Source: Actinomycetota bacterium
GTDB taxonomy: Bacteria; Actinomycetota; Actinomycetes; S36-B12; CAIYMF01
Direction: 5' to 3'
NCBI GenBank assembly: GCA_947455705.1
Contig: CANGPO010000013.1
Coordinates: 1 to 44,939 of the forward strand
Length of the DNA stretch: 44,939 bases
Positions 24,133 to 32,469 of the stretch are shown here, piece after piece (position 1 is the first letter of the stretch; the number at the start of each line of letters is the position of its first letter). The notes beneath the pieces were generated by a model. That model had not been told where the DNA came from, did no database searches, and was given only the letters and a program-made list of their open reading frames with translations. A program made the position numbers and the translations under genes.

Positions 24133-24924
24133 ATGATGTCTGTCGAGTTACGCAAATCGCTCACGGATCGGACCCATGGCCTTAGCAAAGTGCCGGAAGT
24201 GACAGCACTTTTCTGGGTGATCAAGATCCTGACGACAGGTATGGGGGAGACAACCTCGGACTACTTCGCGCACACGACCGGTCCGATCATCGCGGTTGGT
24301 CTTGGCGGAGTCGGACTGCTCGTAGCGTTACTCCTGCAGTTTCGAACCGATCGCTATAGGCCATGGCAATACTGGTCGTGTGTCGTGCTGGTAAGTGTGT
24401 TCGGCACAATGGCGGCTGATGTTATCCACGTAGGTCTTGGTGTTCCATACGTCGTTAGCTCAATAGCGTTTTCGATTGGCTTGATTGCAATCTTCGTGCT
24501 CTGGTACCGAAGTGAAGGCACACTGTCGATTCATAGCATCACGAATCCGCGGCGAGAACTGTTCTATTGGTCGACCGTCCTAGCCACGTTTGCGTTGGGC
24601 ACGGCCGTTGGGGACATGACCGCGACGACGTTCCACTGGGGCTACTTCACCTCGGGCGTCGTCTTCGCTGTTCTCATCTGCATCCCTGCACTTGCTTACG
24701 CCCGACTGGGATTGAATGCGATCGTTGCCTTCTGGTCGGCGTACATCCTCACGCGTCCGCTAGGTGCGTCTTTCGCAGATTGGATCGCAGTACCCCCAGC
24801 ACGTGGCGGTCTCAACTGGGGTACAGGTCTGATCAGTCTGGTCCTGCTCGCCATCATCATCGTGCTTGTGGGTTATCTAGCGCGCACGCATGTGGATGAT
24901 CCCGAACGCGTTGCTTCCAGCTGA
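24133..24924 (+). CDS. COG4705-type integral membrane protein, four-repeat (copy 2)
   Basis: 263 residues, starting ATG 24133 or 24136. It is a diverged tandem paralogue of the preceding protein: KVPEVT, SIHSI-x-xPRRE and YILTRPLGAS are kept word for word, and the four-repeat register is the same (W28-G38-D43, W81-G91-D96, W146-G156-D161, W201-G211-D216). The C-terminal tail is shorter and less acidic. The pair most likely forms a hetero-oligomer in the membrane. The gap to the previous stop is 15 bp, so both are co-transcribed. The stop is 3 bp from the convergent DUF1003 gene. Confidence 0.8.
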   Translation: MMSVELRKSLTDRTHGLSKVPEVTALFWVIKILTTGMGETTSDYFAHTTGPIIAVGLGGVGLLVALLLQFRTDRYRPWQYWSCVVLVSVFGTMAADVIHVGLGVPYVVSSIAFSIGLIAIFVLWYRSEGTLSIHSITNPRRELFYWSTVLATFALGTAVGDMTATTFHWGYFTSGVVFAVLICIPALAYARLGLNAIVAFWSAYILTRPLGASFADWIAVPPARGGLNWGTGLISLVLLAIIIVLVGYLARTHVDDPERVASS

Positions 24925-24927
24925 GTG

Positions 24928-25458
24928 CTACTGCTCAACCTTGTGTGACTCCGCGACGGCATCTGAGCACAACTGTTGAACGTGCATGATGTCGACATCC
25001 AGTTTCTGCGCAAGATGCACGATCCAGATGAGGGATTGAAGGTTCGATTCAAAATCGACTTGGGCGCGAACCTCTGAGCGTGCCGCTTGCCGGTTCTGGC
25101 TCACCATCACGAAGGTTGAGAGGAAAATGGCCTCGAGACTCACAATCATCGTCAGCAGGCCGAACGGGTATTTGTCGAACATCAGTCCGGCACCGACAAG
25201 CCCAATATTCAGAGCGATCCACAGCGCGAACCACGCGCCATGTAGATAGACGAAGTTGAGTGACCCAGCAAAGTTCGTCACCTTGTCAGCCACTTCATCC
25301 TGAGCCTTGCGCATACTCGCCCAGCGGGATTTCTCACTGGCCACCGACCAGTGTTGAAGATCGAAGATCTTTCCATCTTCGTGCCCGTCAAGTTTGTCGA
25401 TCACCTGACAGGCCGGACAGGTCAGTGGTGAGTGCGGGGTGTTTGCATCTGCGGTCAT
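24928..25458 (-). CDS. DUF1003 membrane protein
   Basis: 176 residues from ATG 25458 (MTADANTPHS); an earlier ATG at 25485 is possible. The core VADKVTNFAGSLNFVYLHG, two closely spaced helices (FALWIALNIGLVGAG and LLTMIVSLEAIFLSTFVMV) and the SQNRQA turn define DUF1003. The N-terminal CPAC may bind a metal. The family's role is unknown; members are inner-membrane proteins sometimes found near ion-transport genes. It converges on the COG4705 pair with a 3-bp gap, so the two units may share read-through but not a promoter. Confidence 0.82.
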   Translation of the reverse strand: MTADANTPHSPLTCPACQVIDKLDGHEDGKIFDLQHWSVASEKSRWASMRKAQDEVADKVTNFAGSLNFVYLHGAWFALWIALNIGLVGAGLMFDKYPFGLLTMIVSLEAIFLSTFVMVSQNRQAARSEVRAQVDFESNLQSLIWIVHLAQKLDVDIMHVQQLCSDAVAESHKVEQ

Positions 25459-25541
25459 GAAGCGACGATACGACGGCGCAGCCAAGATCCTTTGGAGGCG
25501 AACCCCGGTAAATCCTGAGAATGGTGCGACGATACGACGGA

Positions 25542-25823
25542 CTAGGCGACGGAATCTAACCGTCGCACCTTTGGGATGCCGCCGGCGCGTTCGTCAAACA
25601 AGTCTCGCGCGGTTTGCATGGCAAGCCATGCGCGCGCGGTACCAACGCCCGCTGCTTCAAGGCGTATCGCAAGGTTCGGCGATAGACGTGCGTGCTCGTT
25701 GATGACTCGGCTCAAGGTCACGCGAGAGATACCGAGTCTCTCAGCTGCTTCATTTACAGATAGCCCGAGCTCACCAAGTACGTCTTCCCGCAGGATGGCG
25801 CCAGGGTGTACAGGATGCTTAAT
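25542..25823 (-). CDS. higA: HigA-type antitoxin / XRE regulator with an apparent ATT start
   Basis: 93 residues read by hand. HPGAILREDVL, SVNEAAERLGISRVTLSRVIN (helix-turn-helix) and AWLAMQTARDLFDE are the VapI/HigA antitoxin signature in the right order. No ATG, GTG or TTG exists in frame between the upstream in-frame stop (25866-25868) and the conserved HPG. The only codon at the right distance from the good GGGAGG ribosome site is ATT at 25821-25823, which gives the expected N-terminus (I/M)KHPVHPG. So translation starts at a rare ATT, or the gene has lost its ATG. No intact HigB toxin is adjacent; a remnant of its tail overlaps the upstream gap. Confidence 0.72.
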   Translation of the reverse strand: MKHPVHPGAILREDVLGELGLSVNEAAERLGISRVTLSRVINEHARLSPNLAIRLEAAGVGTARAWLAMQTARDLFDERAGGIPKVRRLDSVA

Positions 25824-25837
25824 AGTTTCGTACCTCC

Positions 25838-25896
25838 CTAGTGGTAGTCCTGATAATCGACCAGTTCAACATTTGTGTCAACGGTGTTGGGTTTGT
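25838..25896 (-). pseudogene. Possible remnant of a HigB toxin C-terminus
   Basis: In the frame ending at TAG 25838-25840 the last residues read NVELVDYQDYH. HigB/RelE-type toxins usually end in a D-V-x-L/I-V-DYH-like tail, and the toxin gene normally lies directly upstream of higA, ending over its ribosome site as here. The frame runs into the SDR gene's stop region upstream without homology, so only about a dozen toxin residues survive. The short length makes chance similarity possible. Confidence 0.35.
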
Positions 25897-26676
25897 TCAG
25901 AGCGCCGGTCCGCTGTCTACGTGATTCTGGATCTTGCGCATTCCACGCAGCCACCGGTCTGGATCGGTGGCGCGGTATGAGAAGTAGTCCTTCACTTGTG
26001 GGTGTGGCAGAACCAGAAAGCGTCCATCGTCCATGGCTTCTATCAGCGCATTGGCAACGGCGTCGGGATCAAGGACGGGATCGAGATCTAGGACGGCACG
26101 TAGCGGCCCGCTGTCTTGATACATCGGAGTGTTGACCGCGAGCGGACAGATGGCGTGCACGTTGATGCCACGAGTTCCGTACGTCGCAGACAACCACTCG
26201 GCAAACGCAACGGCACCGTGCTTGGTGACGGAGTACGGTGCATCGCCGAGCATGGTGAGAAGCCCTGCGGCCGAGGCGGTGACGACGAAGCGGCCCTCGC
26301 CTCGCTCAAGCCAGTCAGGGACGAGTCGTCGAGCGGCCCGGACATGAGCCATCACATTCACATCCCATGACCGAGCCCAGTCGTCTTCGCTCGCATCAAG
26401 ACCATGGGTGGTTCCTACGCCTGCGTTTGCTACGTACAGGTCTATGCGACCGAGCTCGGCGATAGCGGCAGTGATGAGTGCCTCAACACCCGCCTCGCTG
26501 GCCGCATCACCGCTGATCGCTACCGCACCGATTTCTGCAGCGCTCGCCTCGGCGGCTGCAACATCGAGATCGTTGACGACGACGCGAACTCCATCAGCTG
26601 CCAAGCGCGATGCAATGGCGCGGCCTATGCCGCTACCTGCGCCGGTGACGACGGCTGTTGATCCGGAAAGCTCCAC
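25897..26676 (-). CDS. SDR-family oxidoreductase
   Basis: 259 residues, classical short-chain dehydrogenase. TGAGSGIG (11-18) binds the cofactor, VNDLD follows strand 2 with an acidic residue suggesting NAD(H) preference, then NAGVG, the catalytic serine in TASAAG and YSVTK for the Tyr-Lys pair. The substrate cannot be read. It follows the MttB-family gene on the same strand after 28 bp, so it may act on the same amine- or one-carbon-related compound. The start ATG 26676 is standard for the family. Confidence 0.88.
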   Translation of the reverse strand: MELSGSTAVVTGAGSGIGRAIASRLAADGVRVVVNDLDVAAAEASAAEIGAVAISGDAASEAGVEALITAAIAELGRIDLYVANAGVGTTHGLDASEDDWARSWDVNVMAHVRAARRLVPDWLERGEGRFVVTASAAGLLTMLGDAPYSVTKHGAVAFAEWLSATYGTRGINVHAICPLAVNTPMYQDSGPLRAVLDLDPVLDPDAVANALIEAMDDGRFLVLPHPQVKDYFSYRATDPDRWLRGMRKIQNHVDSGPAL

Positions 26677-26704
26677 GCCCCAACCGTAGCGCCGTTAGCC
26701 ACTG

Positions 26705-28156
26705 TCAGGCTTCGAGGATCGCAGTCTGACGATCGACGTACTCACGAAGCTCTGCGTCGATTCCGTCGTCGATACCCGGATCTACATAGGAGTCAAGAAG
26801 CTTGCGCCATAGACCGGTGGCTACCTCGTCGGCGGTGGGGGAGCCCTGCTTGACCCAGTTCGGATATGCCATCGATCGGAACGACGGACTCATGAACACC
26901 TCGTCACGGAATCGCGCGAGAGTGTGGTCATGGGCGAGGAAGAGCCCGCCCGGTCCGACCTCAGCAATCGTATCGAAGGCCAGTGAGTCATCGTCAACAA
27001 CGAGGCCGGCGCGCAGCCGCTCGAACATTGCGATGATTTCAAGGTCGATGACGAACTTTTCATACGAGGCGACGAGCCCGCCTTCGAGCCAGCCGGCCGA
27101 GTGAACGACGAGATCGCACCCGGCTAGATACGTTGCCCACATTGACATCGTTGTTTCGACGGCCGCCTGTGCGTCAAGAGCAATAGCCGAACACAAGCCG
27201 CCACCACCACGCAGTGGTAGGCCGTAGCGAGCAGCAATCTGTGCACCGGCCAGAGTCGTCAGTACCGACTCGGGCATTCCCAACGATGGACCGCCGGAGC
27301 GCATATCAACTCCGTTGAAGAAGCAACCCAGGATGCACGGAGTCCCAGGACGCACGAGCTGTGCCATCGCCACGCCAGCAAGGGTTTCCGCGACGAGCAG
27401 TGACAATCCAGCCGCCAATGTGACGGGTGCCGATGCTCCAGCGAGAAGGAATGGCGTAATAGCCACCGGTTGATTGAATTCAGCACAGGCAACCAACGTG
27501 TCAACCATCAACCCGTCCCACACAAGCGGTGAGTTGGGGTTCACGATGCTGAGGGTCATCGGTGACTCGATGAGTTTGTCTACGCCGCCAGCGACAATGG
27601 ACGCGAGGGTGAAACCATCACGCGCTTTCGGGCCGGCCGTCCCGTAAATCAGCAGCGGTCGATCGGTGTAGCGCAGGATCGAGTAGTCCATCTCCAAGTG
27701 ACGGCTTTGATATCCGAGATCTTGCGCCTCAACGACCCCGCTTTGGACGAGCGGTAGGACGTTTGACGCGTGCGTCATCTTGACGAGCTCGATGTGGTCG
27801 GCCAGCGATCCATCGCGGCGTCCGCGTTCACGATCGTGGGCGAATGGCGGCCCGCCAACGGGAGTGTGCACCAGGCTGCCATCGCCGAGGGTGAATGCGC
27901 GTTCCGGATTGCGTCCAGTCACAGTGACAGTCGATGGTGCGAGCGCGAGCTGAGCCATGATGAATTCAGGGTCCCAACGCACCCGGGTTCCATCAATCGA
28001 CTGACCGGCTGCTGCGAGCCTAGCGATCATCGCATCGTCGTGAACCTCGGTGCCCACCTCACTCAGGATGCGCATTGCCTGGGCGTGGATGCGATCGAGG
28101 TCGTCGTCGGACAGCGGTGCCAACTCCAGTGCAGAGTGATTGCTACGCGCGTTCAC
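26705..28156 (-). CDS. Trimethylamine methyltransferase (MttB) family protein, non-pyrrolysine
   Basis: 483 residues of the MttB superfamily. GTEVHDD near the N-terminus, the PVGGPPF substrate loop, GGGGLCSA and the EVGPGGLFLAHDHTL block at about 405-420 are the usual landmarks. No in-frame TAG occurs, so this is one of the non-pyrrolysine members, which demethylate quaternary amines such as glycine betaine, proline betaine or carnitine rather than trimethylamine. A corrinoid protein partner is not in the window. It faces a GcvT-containing demethylating dehydrogenase across a 116-bp gap with a perfect 32-bp palindrome, and is followed by an SDR gene. Confidence 0.87.
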   Translation of the reverse strand: MNARSNHSALELAPLSDDDLDRIHAQAMRILSEVGTEVHDDAMIARLAAAGQSIDGTRVRWDPEFIMAQLALAPSTVTVTGRNPERAFTLGDGSLVHTPVGGPPFAHDRERGRRDGSLADHIELVKMTHASNVLPLVQSGVVEAQDLGYQSRHLEMDYSILRYTDRPLLIYGTAGPKARDGFTLASIVAGGVDKLIESPMTLSIVNPNSPLVWDGLMVDTLVACAEFNQPVAITPFLLAGASAPVTLAAGLSLLVAETLAGVAMAQLVRPGTPCILGCFFNGVDMRSGGPSLGMPESVLTTLAGAQIAARYGLPLRGGGGLCSAIALDAQAAVETTMSMWATYLAGCDLVVHSAGWLEGGLVASYEKFVIDLEIIAMFERLRAGLVVDDDSLAFDTIAEVGPGGLFLAHDHTLARFRDEVFMSPSFRSMAYPNWVKQGSPTADEVATGLWRKLLDSYVDPGIDDGIDAELREYVDRQTAILEA

Positions 28157-28196
28157 GAGACCTCCGGGGGTGGGGCATGGCAGGATGCCGGTACGA

Positions 28197-28228
28197 ACTT
28201 CTTACTGACTGATGAGTCAGTAAGAAGT
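28197..28228. promoter_or_regulatory. Perfect 32-bp palindrome, TetR-like operator
   Basis: Arms ACTTCTTACTGACT (28197-28210) and its exact complement (28215-28228) flank GATG. It is centred in the 116-bp gap between two divergent genes (MttB-family and FAD/GcvT dehydrogenase). The ACTGACT-N4-AGTCAGT core is typical of TetR-family operators. No TetR gene is adjacent; the one at 38847 has different operators. Confidence 0.75.
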
Positions 28229-28272
28229 CGACCGTATCAGGCATCCCGTCCGCAAGTGATTGGAATTCGACA

Positions 28273-30693
28273 GTGGCTTCCTCATACCGCGTTGTGATCA
28301 TCGGTGGCGGCATCGTCGGATCCAGCTTGCTCTATCACCTGACGTTACGAGGTTGGACGGACGTCGCGATCATCGAGCGGGCCGAGCTCACTGCTGGTTC
28401 GAGTTGGCATGCCGCGGGTGGATTCCATGCGATCAACAGCGATACGCATATCGCCGCATTGCAGAAGTACACGATCAGTCTTTACCCGCAGGTTGAGGCC
28501 GAAAGCGGTGTCAACGTGGGGTTGAAGATGACCGGCGGCATCGAGCTGGCGAGTACTCCGGAACGAATGCAGTGGTTGCGTGCCGAACTTGAATGGCACG
28601 CGATGATGGGCACCGAAGGGGCGCGTCTGGTCGATGTCGACGAAATCGTCAACCTCGTGCCCATCGTGAATCCCGACGGTTTGGTCGGCGGACTTTACGA
28701 TCCGCACGAGGGCAACCTCGATCCCAATGGAGCGACGCACGCATATGCGGGCGCGGCACGCAAGCGCGGGGCCGACGTCATCTTGCACAATCGCGTCGTC
28801 GCGATTCGTCGGGCACCGAATGGTCACTGGATTCTTGAGACTGAGCAGGGCGAGATCGAAGCCGAGCACATCGTTAACGCAGCTGGACTTTGGGCGCGCA
28901 AGGTCGGTCACATGGTGGGGGTCGATCACCCGGTCACGCCGATGATGCATCACTACCTCGTCACAGAGACAGTTCCTGAAGTCGCGGCGATCAAGGGCAT
29001 CATGCCTGCTGTTACCGACCTCGAAGGATTCACGTACTTGCAACGTGAGCAAGATGGCGTTGTCCTCGGCGTCTACGAGCAGAATCCGAAGCACTGGAAA
29101 ACCGACGGTGCCGATTGGGATTACGGGATGGTGCTGCTACCCGAGGAAATCGATCGCATTGCCCCTGAATTGGCGATTGGATTCGAACGCTTTCCAGCGT
29201 TGGAACGTGCGGGTATCAAGCGCTGGGTCAATGGTGCGTTCACCTTCACGCCGGACGGTAATCCGCTCGTTGGTCCAGTTCGCGGTGTGCCGAACTACTG
29301 GGCTGCCTGTGGAGTGATGGCGGGTTACTCGCAATGTGCTGCCATCGGCCTGGCCCTTTCGAACTGGATCATCGACGGAGATCCAGGTGATGACATCTTC
29401 GCGATGGATGTTGCGCGGTTTGGTCCGTACGCGTCCGAGGATAGTTATCTGAAGGCAACTACGGCACAGTTCTATGCGCGACGCTTCGTCATCGCGTACC
29501 CGAACGAGTTCCTGCCCGCCGGACGTCCGCTCAAGAAGACCCCTGCCTACGACGAACTCGCAGCTGACGGTGCGGTGTTCAACGCAACGTGGAGTCTGGA
29601 AGTGCCGCAATACTTCGTCACTGACGCTCCCAACTTCGAAGAGATCCCGTCGCTTCATCGATCCAACGCATTCGACTTTGTGACGCAGGAGGTTGAGGCC
29701 GTGCGCACCGCGGTTGGTGCGTACGAAACTGGCGTCTACGCGCGTTACGACGTTAGTGGCCCCGGGGCCTACGAATGGCTGAATTACCTTGTGGCCTCTC
29801 ACATCCCCGAGGTTGGCCGCATCCGTCTGGCGACGATGCTGCATCACAAGGGGACCCTGATGGGTGATCTCACGATCAGTCGCCTTGCGGAGGATCGCTT
29901 CTGGCTCGTCGGGTCGTACTACTTGCAGGAATGGCATCAGCGTTGGTTCGAGCAGAACGTGCCAGGCGAGGGCGTCACAATCACAAACCTCACCGATGCC
30001 TGGCTCGGCTTCGCACTATCGGGACCGAATGCCCGTGAACTCGTTAGCCGTATCACCACCGCTGACGTTAGCGATTCTGCGATCCCGTTCATGTCGGTGC
30101 GCACCATTGATCTCGGATTCACCGAAGCTGTCATTGGACGGCTCTCGCTCACCGGTGAACTCGGTTACGAACTCACCGTAGCCGCCGCGCATCATCGCGA
30201 GTTGTGGCTTGCGCTGAAGGACGCTGGAGCAGATCTCGGCCTGCGTCCCATCGGTGATCGCGCGATCGACAGCCTACGGCTCGAGAAGGCCTACGGAATC
30301 TGGTCGACGGAATTCACGCAGGCATATACGGCGGCGATGTCCGGGCTTGATCGGTTCATCGCTTTCGATAAGGGTGATTTCATCGGACGGAACGCTGCAT
30401 TGGCCGAACGCGAGAGCGGGCCGAAACAGCGCCTTGTGCTGCTCGACGTGGCTGCTGATCGCGCTGATGCCATGGGGGATGAGCCAGTCTGGCATCAGGG
30501 TGAGGTCGTGGGCTTCGTTACATCGGGGTCATACGGCCATCACGTGAAGAAGAGCTTGGCACTTGCCTACATCAACAGCGACCTCGTCGGGACAAATCCA
30601 GAGCTACACGTTTCAGTCATTGGCGAACGTCGGCCGGCTCGAGTCTTGCCCGAGGTTCCATACGATCCGACGGGCTCACATCTGCGCGGTTAG
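28273..30693 (+). CDS. FAD-dependent demethylating dehydrogenase with GcvT domain (dimethylglycine/sarcosine dehydrogenase family)
   Basis: 806 residues from GTG 28273. The N-terminal DAO-type FAD domain starts with VVIIGGGIVGS (8-17), IIERAELTAGSSWHAAGG supplies the covalent-flavin-type His region, and the FAD domain closes near residue 370 with CGVMAGYSQ. An FAO_M linker domain follows, then a GcvT-like tetrahydrofolate-binding domain from about residue 430 to the end (RYDVSGPGAYEWLN, GELGYELTV, LRLEKAYGIW). Such enzymes oxidatively remove an N-methyl group and pass the one-carbon unit to tetrahydrofolate. Partner MttB-like protein and SDR are divergent. The substrate is probably a methylated amine such as dimethylglycine or a betaine derivative, but cannot be fixed. 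Confidence 0.88.
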   Translation: MASSYRVVIIGGGIVGSSLLYHLTLRGWTDVAIIERAELTAGSSWHAAGGFHAINSDTHIAALQKYTISLYPQVEAESGVNVGLKMTGGIELASTPERMQWLRAELEWHAMMGTEGARLVDVDEIVNLVPIVNPDGLVGGLYDPHEGNLDPNGATHAYAGAARKRGADVILHNRVVAIRRAPNGHWILETEQGEIEAEHIVNAAGLWARKVGHMVGVDHPVTPMMHHYLVTETVPEVAAIKGIMPAVTDLEGFTYLQREQDGVVLGVYEQNPKHWKTDGADWDYGMVLLPEEIDRIAPELAIGFERFPALERAGIKRWVNGAFTFTPDGNPLVGPVRGVPNYWAACGVMAGYSQCAAIGLALSNWIIDGDPGDDIFAMDVARFGPYASEDSYLKATTAQFYARRFVIAYPNEFLPAGRPLKKTPAYDELAADGAVFNATWSLEVPQYFVTDAPNFEEIPSLHRSNAFDFVTQEVEAVRTAVGAYETGVYARYDVSGPGAYEWLNYLVASHIPEVGRIRLATMLHHKGTLMGDLTISRLAEDRFWLVGSYYLQEWHQRWFEQNVPGEGVTITNLTDAWLGFALSGPNARELVSRITTADVSDSAIPFMSVRTIDLGFTEAVIGRLSLTGELGYELTVAAAHHRELWLALKDAGADLGLRPIGDRAIDSLRLEKAYGIWSTEFTQAYTAAMSGLDRFIAFDKGDFIGRNAALAERESGPKQRLVLLDVAADRADAMGDEPVWHQGEVVGFVTSGSYGHHVKKSLALAYINSDLVGTNPELHVSVIGERRPARVLPEVPYDPTGSHLRG

Positions 30694-30718
30694 TCGGGCG
30701 ACATGAGCCCAGACGTGA

Positions 30719-30761
30719 CGACGCCGACTGAACCTCCCCCCGGATAGTTCAGTCGGCGTCG
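30719..30761. terminator. Bidirectional intrinsic terminator
   Basis: A perfect 15-bp stem (CGACGCCGACTGAAC at 30719-30733 with its complement at 30747-30761) and a 13-nt loop lie between the convergent dehydrogenase (stop 30693) and cytochrome-operon end (30795). The plus strand continues CTCTCTT, a weak T-rich tail. Confidence 0.75.
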
Positions 30762-30794
30762 CTCTCTTACATGAGTGCGCCGGGCTGTGTCAGG

Positions 30795-31787
30795 TCAGCG
30801 CCGGCCGTACTCGCGGTAGTAGTCCTTCCACACCAGTCGCGATACGGGGATCCACTTCGGGATCGACCGCAGCCCTGGGATAAACGGTACGAACACGAAG
30901 ATCAGAACGACGACCATCATGATGGCGAAGATGATGGCATCCGCATTGTCCGTAAGGGTCGTTGCGACGGTGTTGTTTGGATCCTCATTGTTGAATGCTG
31001 GTAGCTGGTACCAGAACGAGAACGGTGCAAGCCACATCTGACCAGGCCACGATCCAGCCTCGTTCACCATGCCCCACGTGTTGCCCTGAAGGTTGTCGGT
31101 TGTGGCAATGTCGTCCATGTACGAACCGTCGCCCATGAGCAACATCTGCCTGGTTTGATCGGTCGGGAAGAACCGTCCCTGAAGGATCGCGCCGTCATAA
31201 GCGCCGGTCGTAGCCATATCGACAACAGCTTGTGCCAGAACGGATGTCGGACCGTAGTCACCGGTGGGAACCTTGGCGGGATCACCGTCAGCGCCAGCCG
31301 CATCGTTTAATGCAGTGTCGTAATTACTCGCCCACTGCGTCTGCTGCTCAGGCGTAGCCGCGTTCCACTGATCGACGGCTGCCTTAACCTCGGCCGACAT
31401 GGTCTGTGATTCCAGTGGCTTGATCACAAAGTCCTGTGTTGCATTGATGGGGTGCGTGACACCCATCCACTTCTGCATGGCGATGGGTCCAACACTCAGA
31501 CCGTCAGAGTTGTTGTTGTAAGGCGGGCCGTAATTGTAGGTATCGCTCGTCCCGGCAAGTTCGGCCACCATCGTGGTGTACAAGCTGTTTGGTGAACTTT
31601 GCGCCCAGCTCTTAAAGGTGAGCTGTTGATCATCGGGTGAACTAAACACCGCTGCCAATGCGGCAACAAGTACGGTCACAATCGCTAGTGCGATCGCACC
31701 TTCCTTGAAGATGTCGTAGTGACGCAGTGGTCCATCCCACGGTCGCGAGTCGAGATCCTGTGTCGGCGCGTGACGAAGACTCATCAT
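30795..31787 (-). CDS. Unrecognised membrane-anchored extracytoplasmic protein of the cytochrome b operon
   Basis: 330 residues; ATG 31787 overlaps the cytochrome b stop (a second ATG follows at 31784). One helix near the start (about 30-50, ALAIVTVLVAALAAVF), a ~230-residue polar domain rich in Asp, Asn, Thr and Gln, and a second helix near 285-305 (IIFAIMMVVVLIFVFVPFI) before a basic tail (WKDYYREYGRR). The middle part should face outside. No CxxCH haem c site, no Rieske CxH pair and no copper motif is seen. I do not recognise the family. Its place directly after a b6-type cytochrome b suggests it replaces subunit IV or carries the electron-accepting domain of a quinol-oxidising complex. 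Confidence 0.75.
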   Translation of the reverse strand: MMSLRHAPTQDLDSRPWDGPLRHYDIFKEGAIALAIVTVLVAALAAVFSSPDDQQLTFKSWAQSSPNSLYTTMVAELAGTSDTYNYGPPYNNNSDGLSVGPIAMQKWMGVTHPINATQDFVIKPLESQTMSAEVKAAVDQWNAATPEQQTQWASNYDTALNDAAGADGDPAKVPTGDYGPTSVLAQAVVDMATTGAYDGAILQGRFFPTDQTRQMLLMGDGSYMDDIATTDNLQGNTWGMVNEAGSWPGQMWLAPFSFWYQLPAFNNEDPNNTVATTLTDNADAIIFAIMMVVVLIFVFVPFIPGLRSIPKWIPVSRLVWKDYYREYGRR

Positions 31788-32467
31788 GACGCCACCTCCG
31801 TAACGTCAACGATGTTCGCGTGATCGATTGCTTCTGCTGGCGGAACAACTCCGCGATAGCGAACCAGTAGGACGTGCATCACGACGATCACTCCGACGCA
31901 CAGCGGGAGAAGCGCGACGTGCATGAGCACCATCTGGCCGAAGTCGGTGACGTTGATCAGCGCACCCATCCCGACGGAGTTCAAAACATCCTTGGATTCG
32001 AAGGCGATCCACTGTGAGTTGAAGTTGGTCTGAATGAGGTATCCCGTGAACGCAGTGGCGATCGACATAATCATCGCGATCGCACCGGTAATCCACGTCA
32101 TCGCGCGACGTCCCCGCCACGCTGACATCCAGAACTTGCCCCATAGATGGACCGTCATGAATAGGAAGAACAGCTGCACAGACCAGAAGTGCAGGCTATT
32201 GATGTAGTGGCCAAAGCTAGAGGTGTGCCACCACTGCACACCGCCAATCGTCAACACAACACCAGTGACGATGATGACGATGAGCGAGACGATGGTGAGC
32301 ATTCCGAAGACGTAGATCCACGACGAGACGTACTTCGGCTGGGTCTCGGGCAGCATCTTCTCCGGCGGCAGTTCGCGCATCCATAGAGCGCGGATCTTGC
32401 CCGTCCAGGTCGTGGGTGCGTCGGGTGCCGGTGCCGCGTCGACCCGGGGTAGGTCGGTGGTTGTCAT
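31784..32467 (-). CDS. Cytochrome b, b6-type N-terminal domain protein
   Basis: 227 residues with four main helices after a ~50-residue cytoplasmic N-terminus. Helix 2 has H93 and H107 (14 apart) and helix 4 has H183 and H198 (15 apart), the ligand pattern of two b haems; the 15-residue spacing in helix D is the b6 form. The SLHFWSVQLFFLFMTVH stretch and the TNFNSQWIAFE loop between helices 3 and 4 fit cytochrome b N-terminal domains. It should pass electrons from quinol across the membrane. It is co-transcribed with a small membrane peptide (2-bp gap upstream) and the unrecognised protein downstream (4-bp overlap). No Rieske, cytochrome c or standard subunit IV gene is in the window. Confidence 0.87.
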   Translation of the reverse strand: MTTTDLPRVDAAPAPDAPTTWTGKIRALWMRELPPEKMLPETQPKYVSSWIYVFGMLTIVSLIVIIVTGVVLTIGGVQWWHTSSFGHYINSLHFWSVQLFFLFMTVHLWGKFWMSAWRGRRAMTWITGAIAMIMSIATAFTGYLIQTNFNSQWIAFESKDVLNSVGMGALINVTDFGQMVLMHVALLPLCVGVIVVMHVLLVRYRGVVPPAEAIDHANIVDVTEVAS

Positions 32468-32469
32468 AT

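Noticed and set aside
26705-28156. Pyrrolysine-containing trimethylamine methyltransferase
   Set aside because: The frame has no internal TAG and no pyl genes are present; it is a non-pyrrolysine family member.
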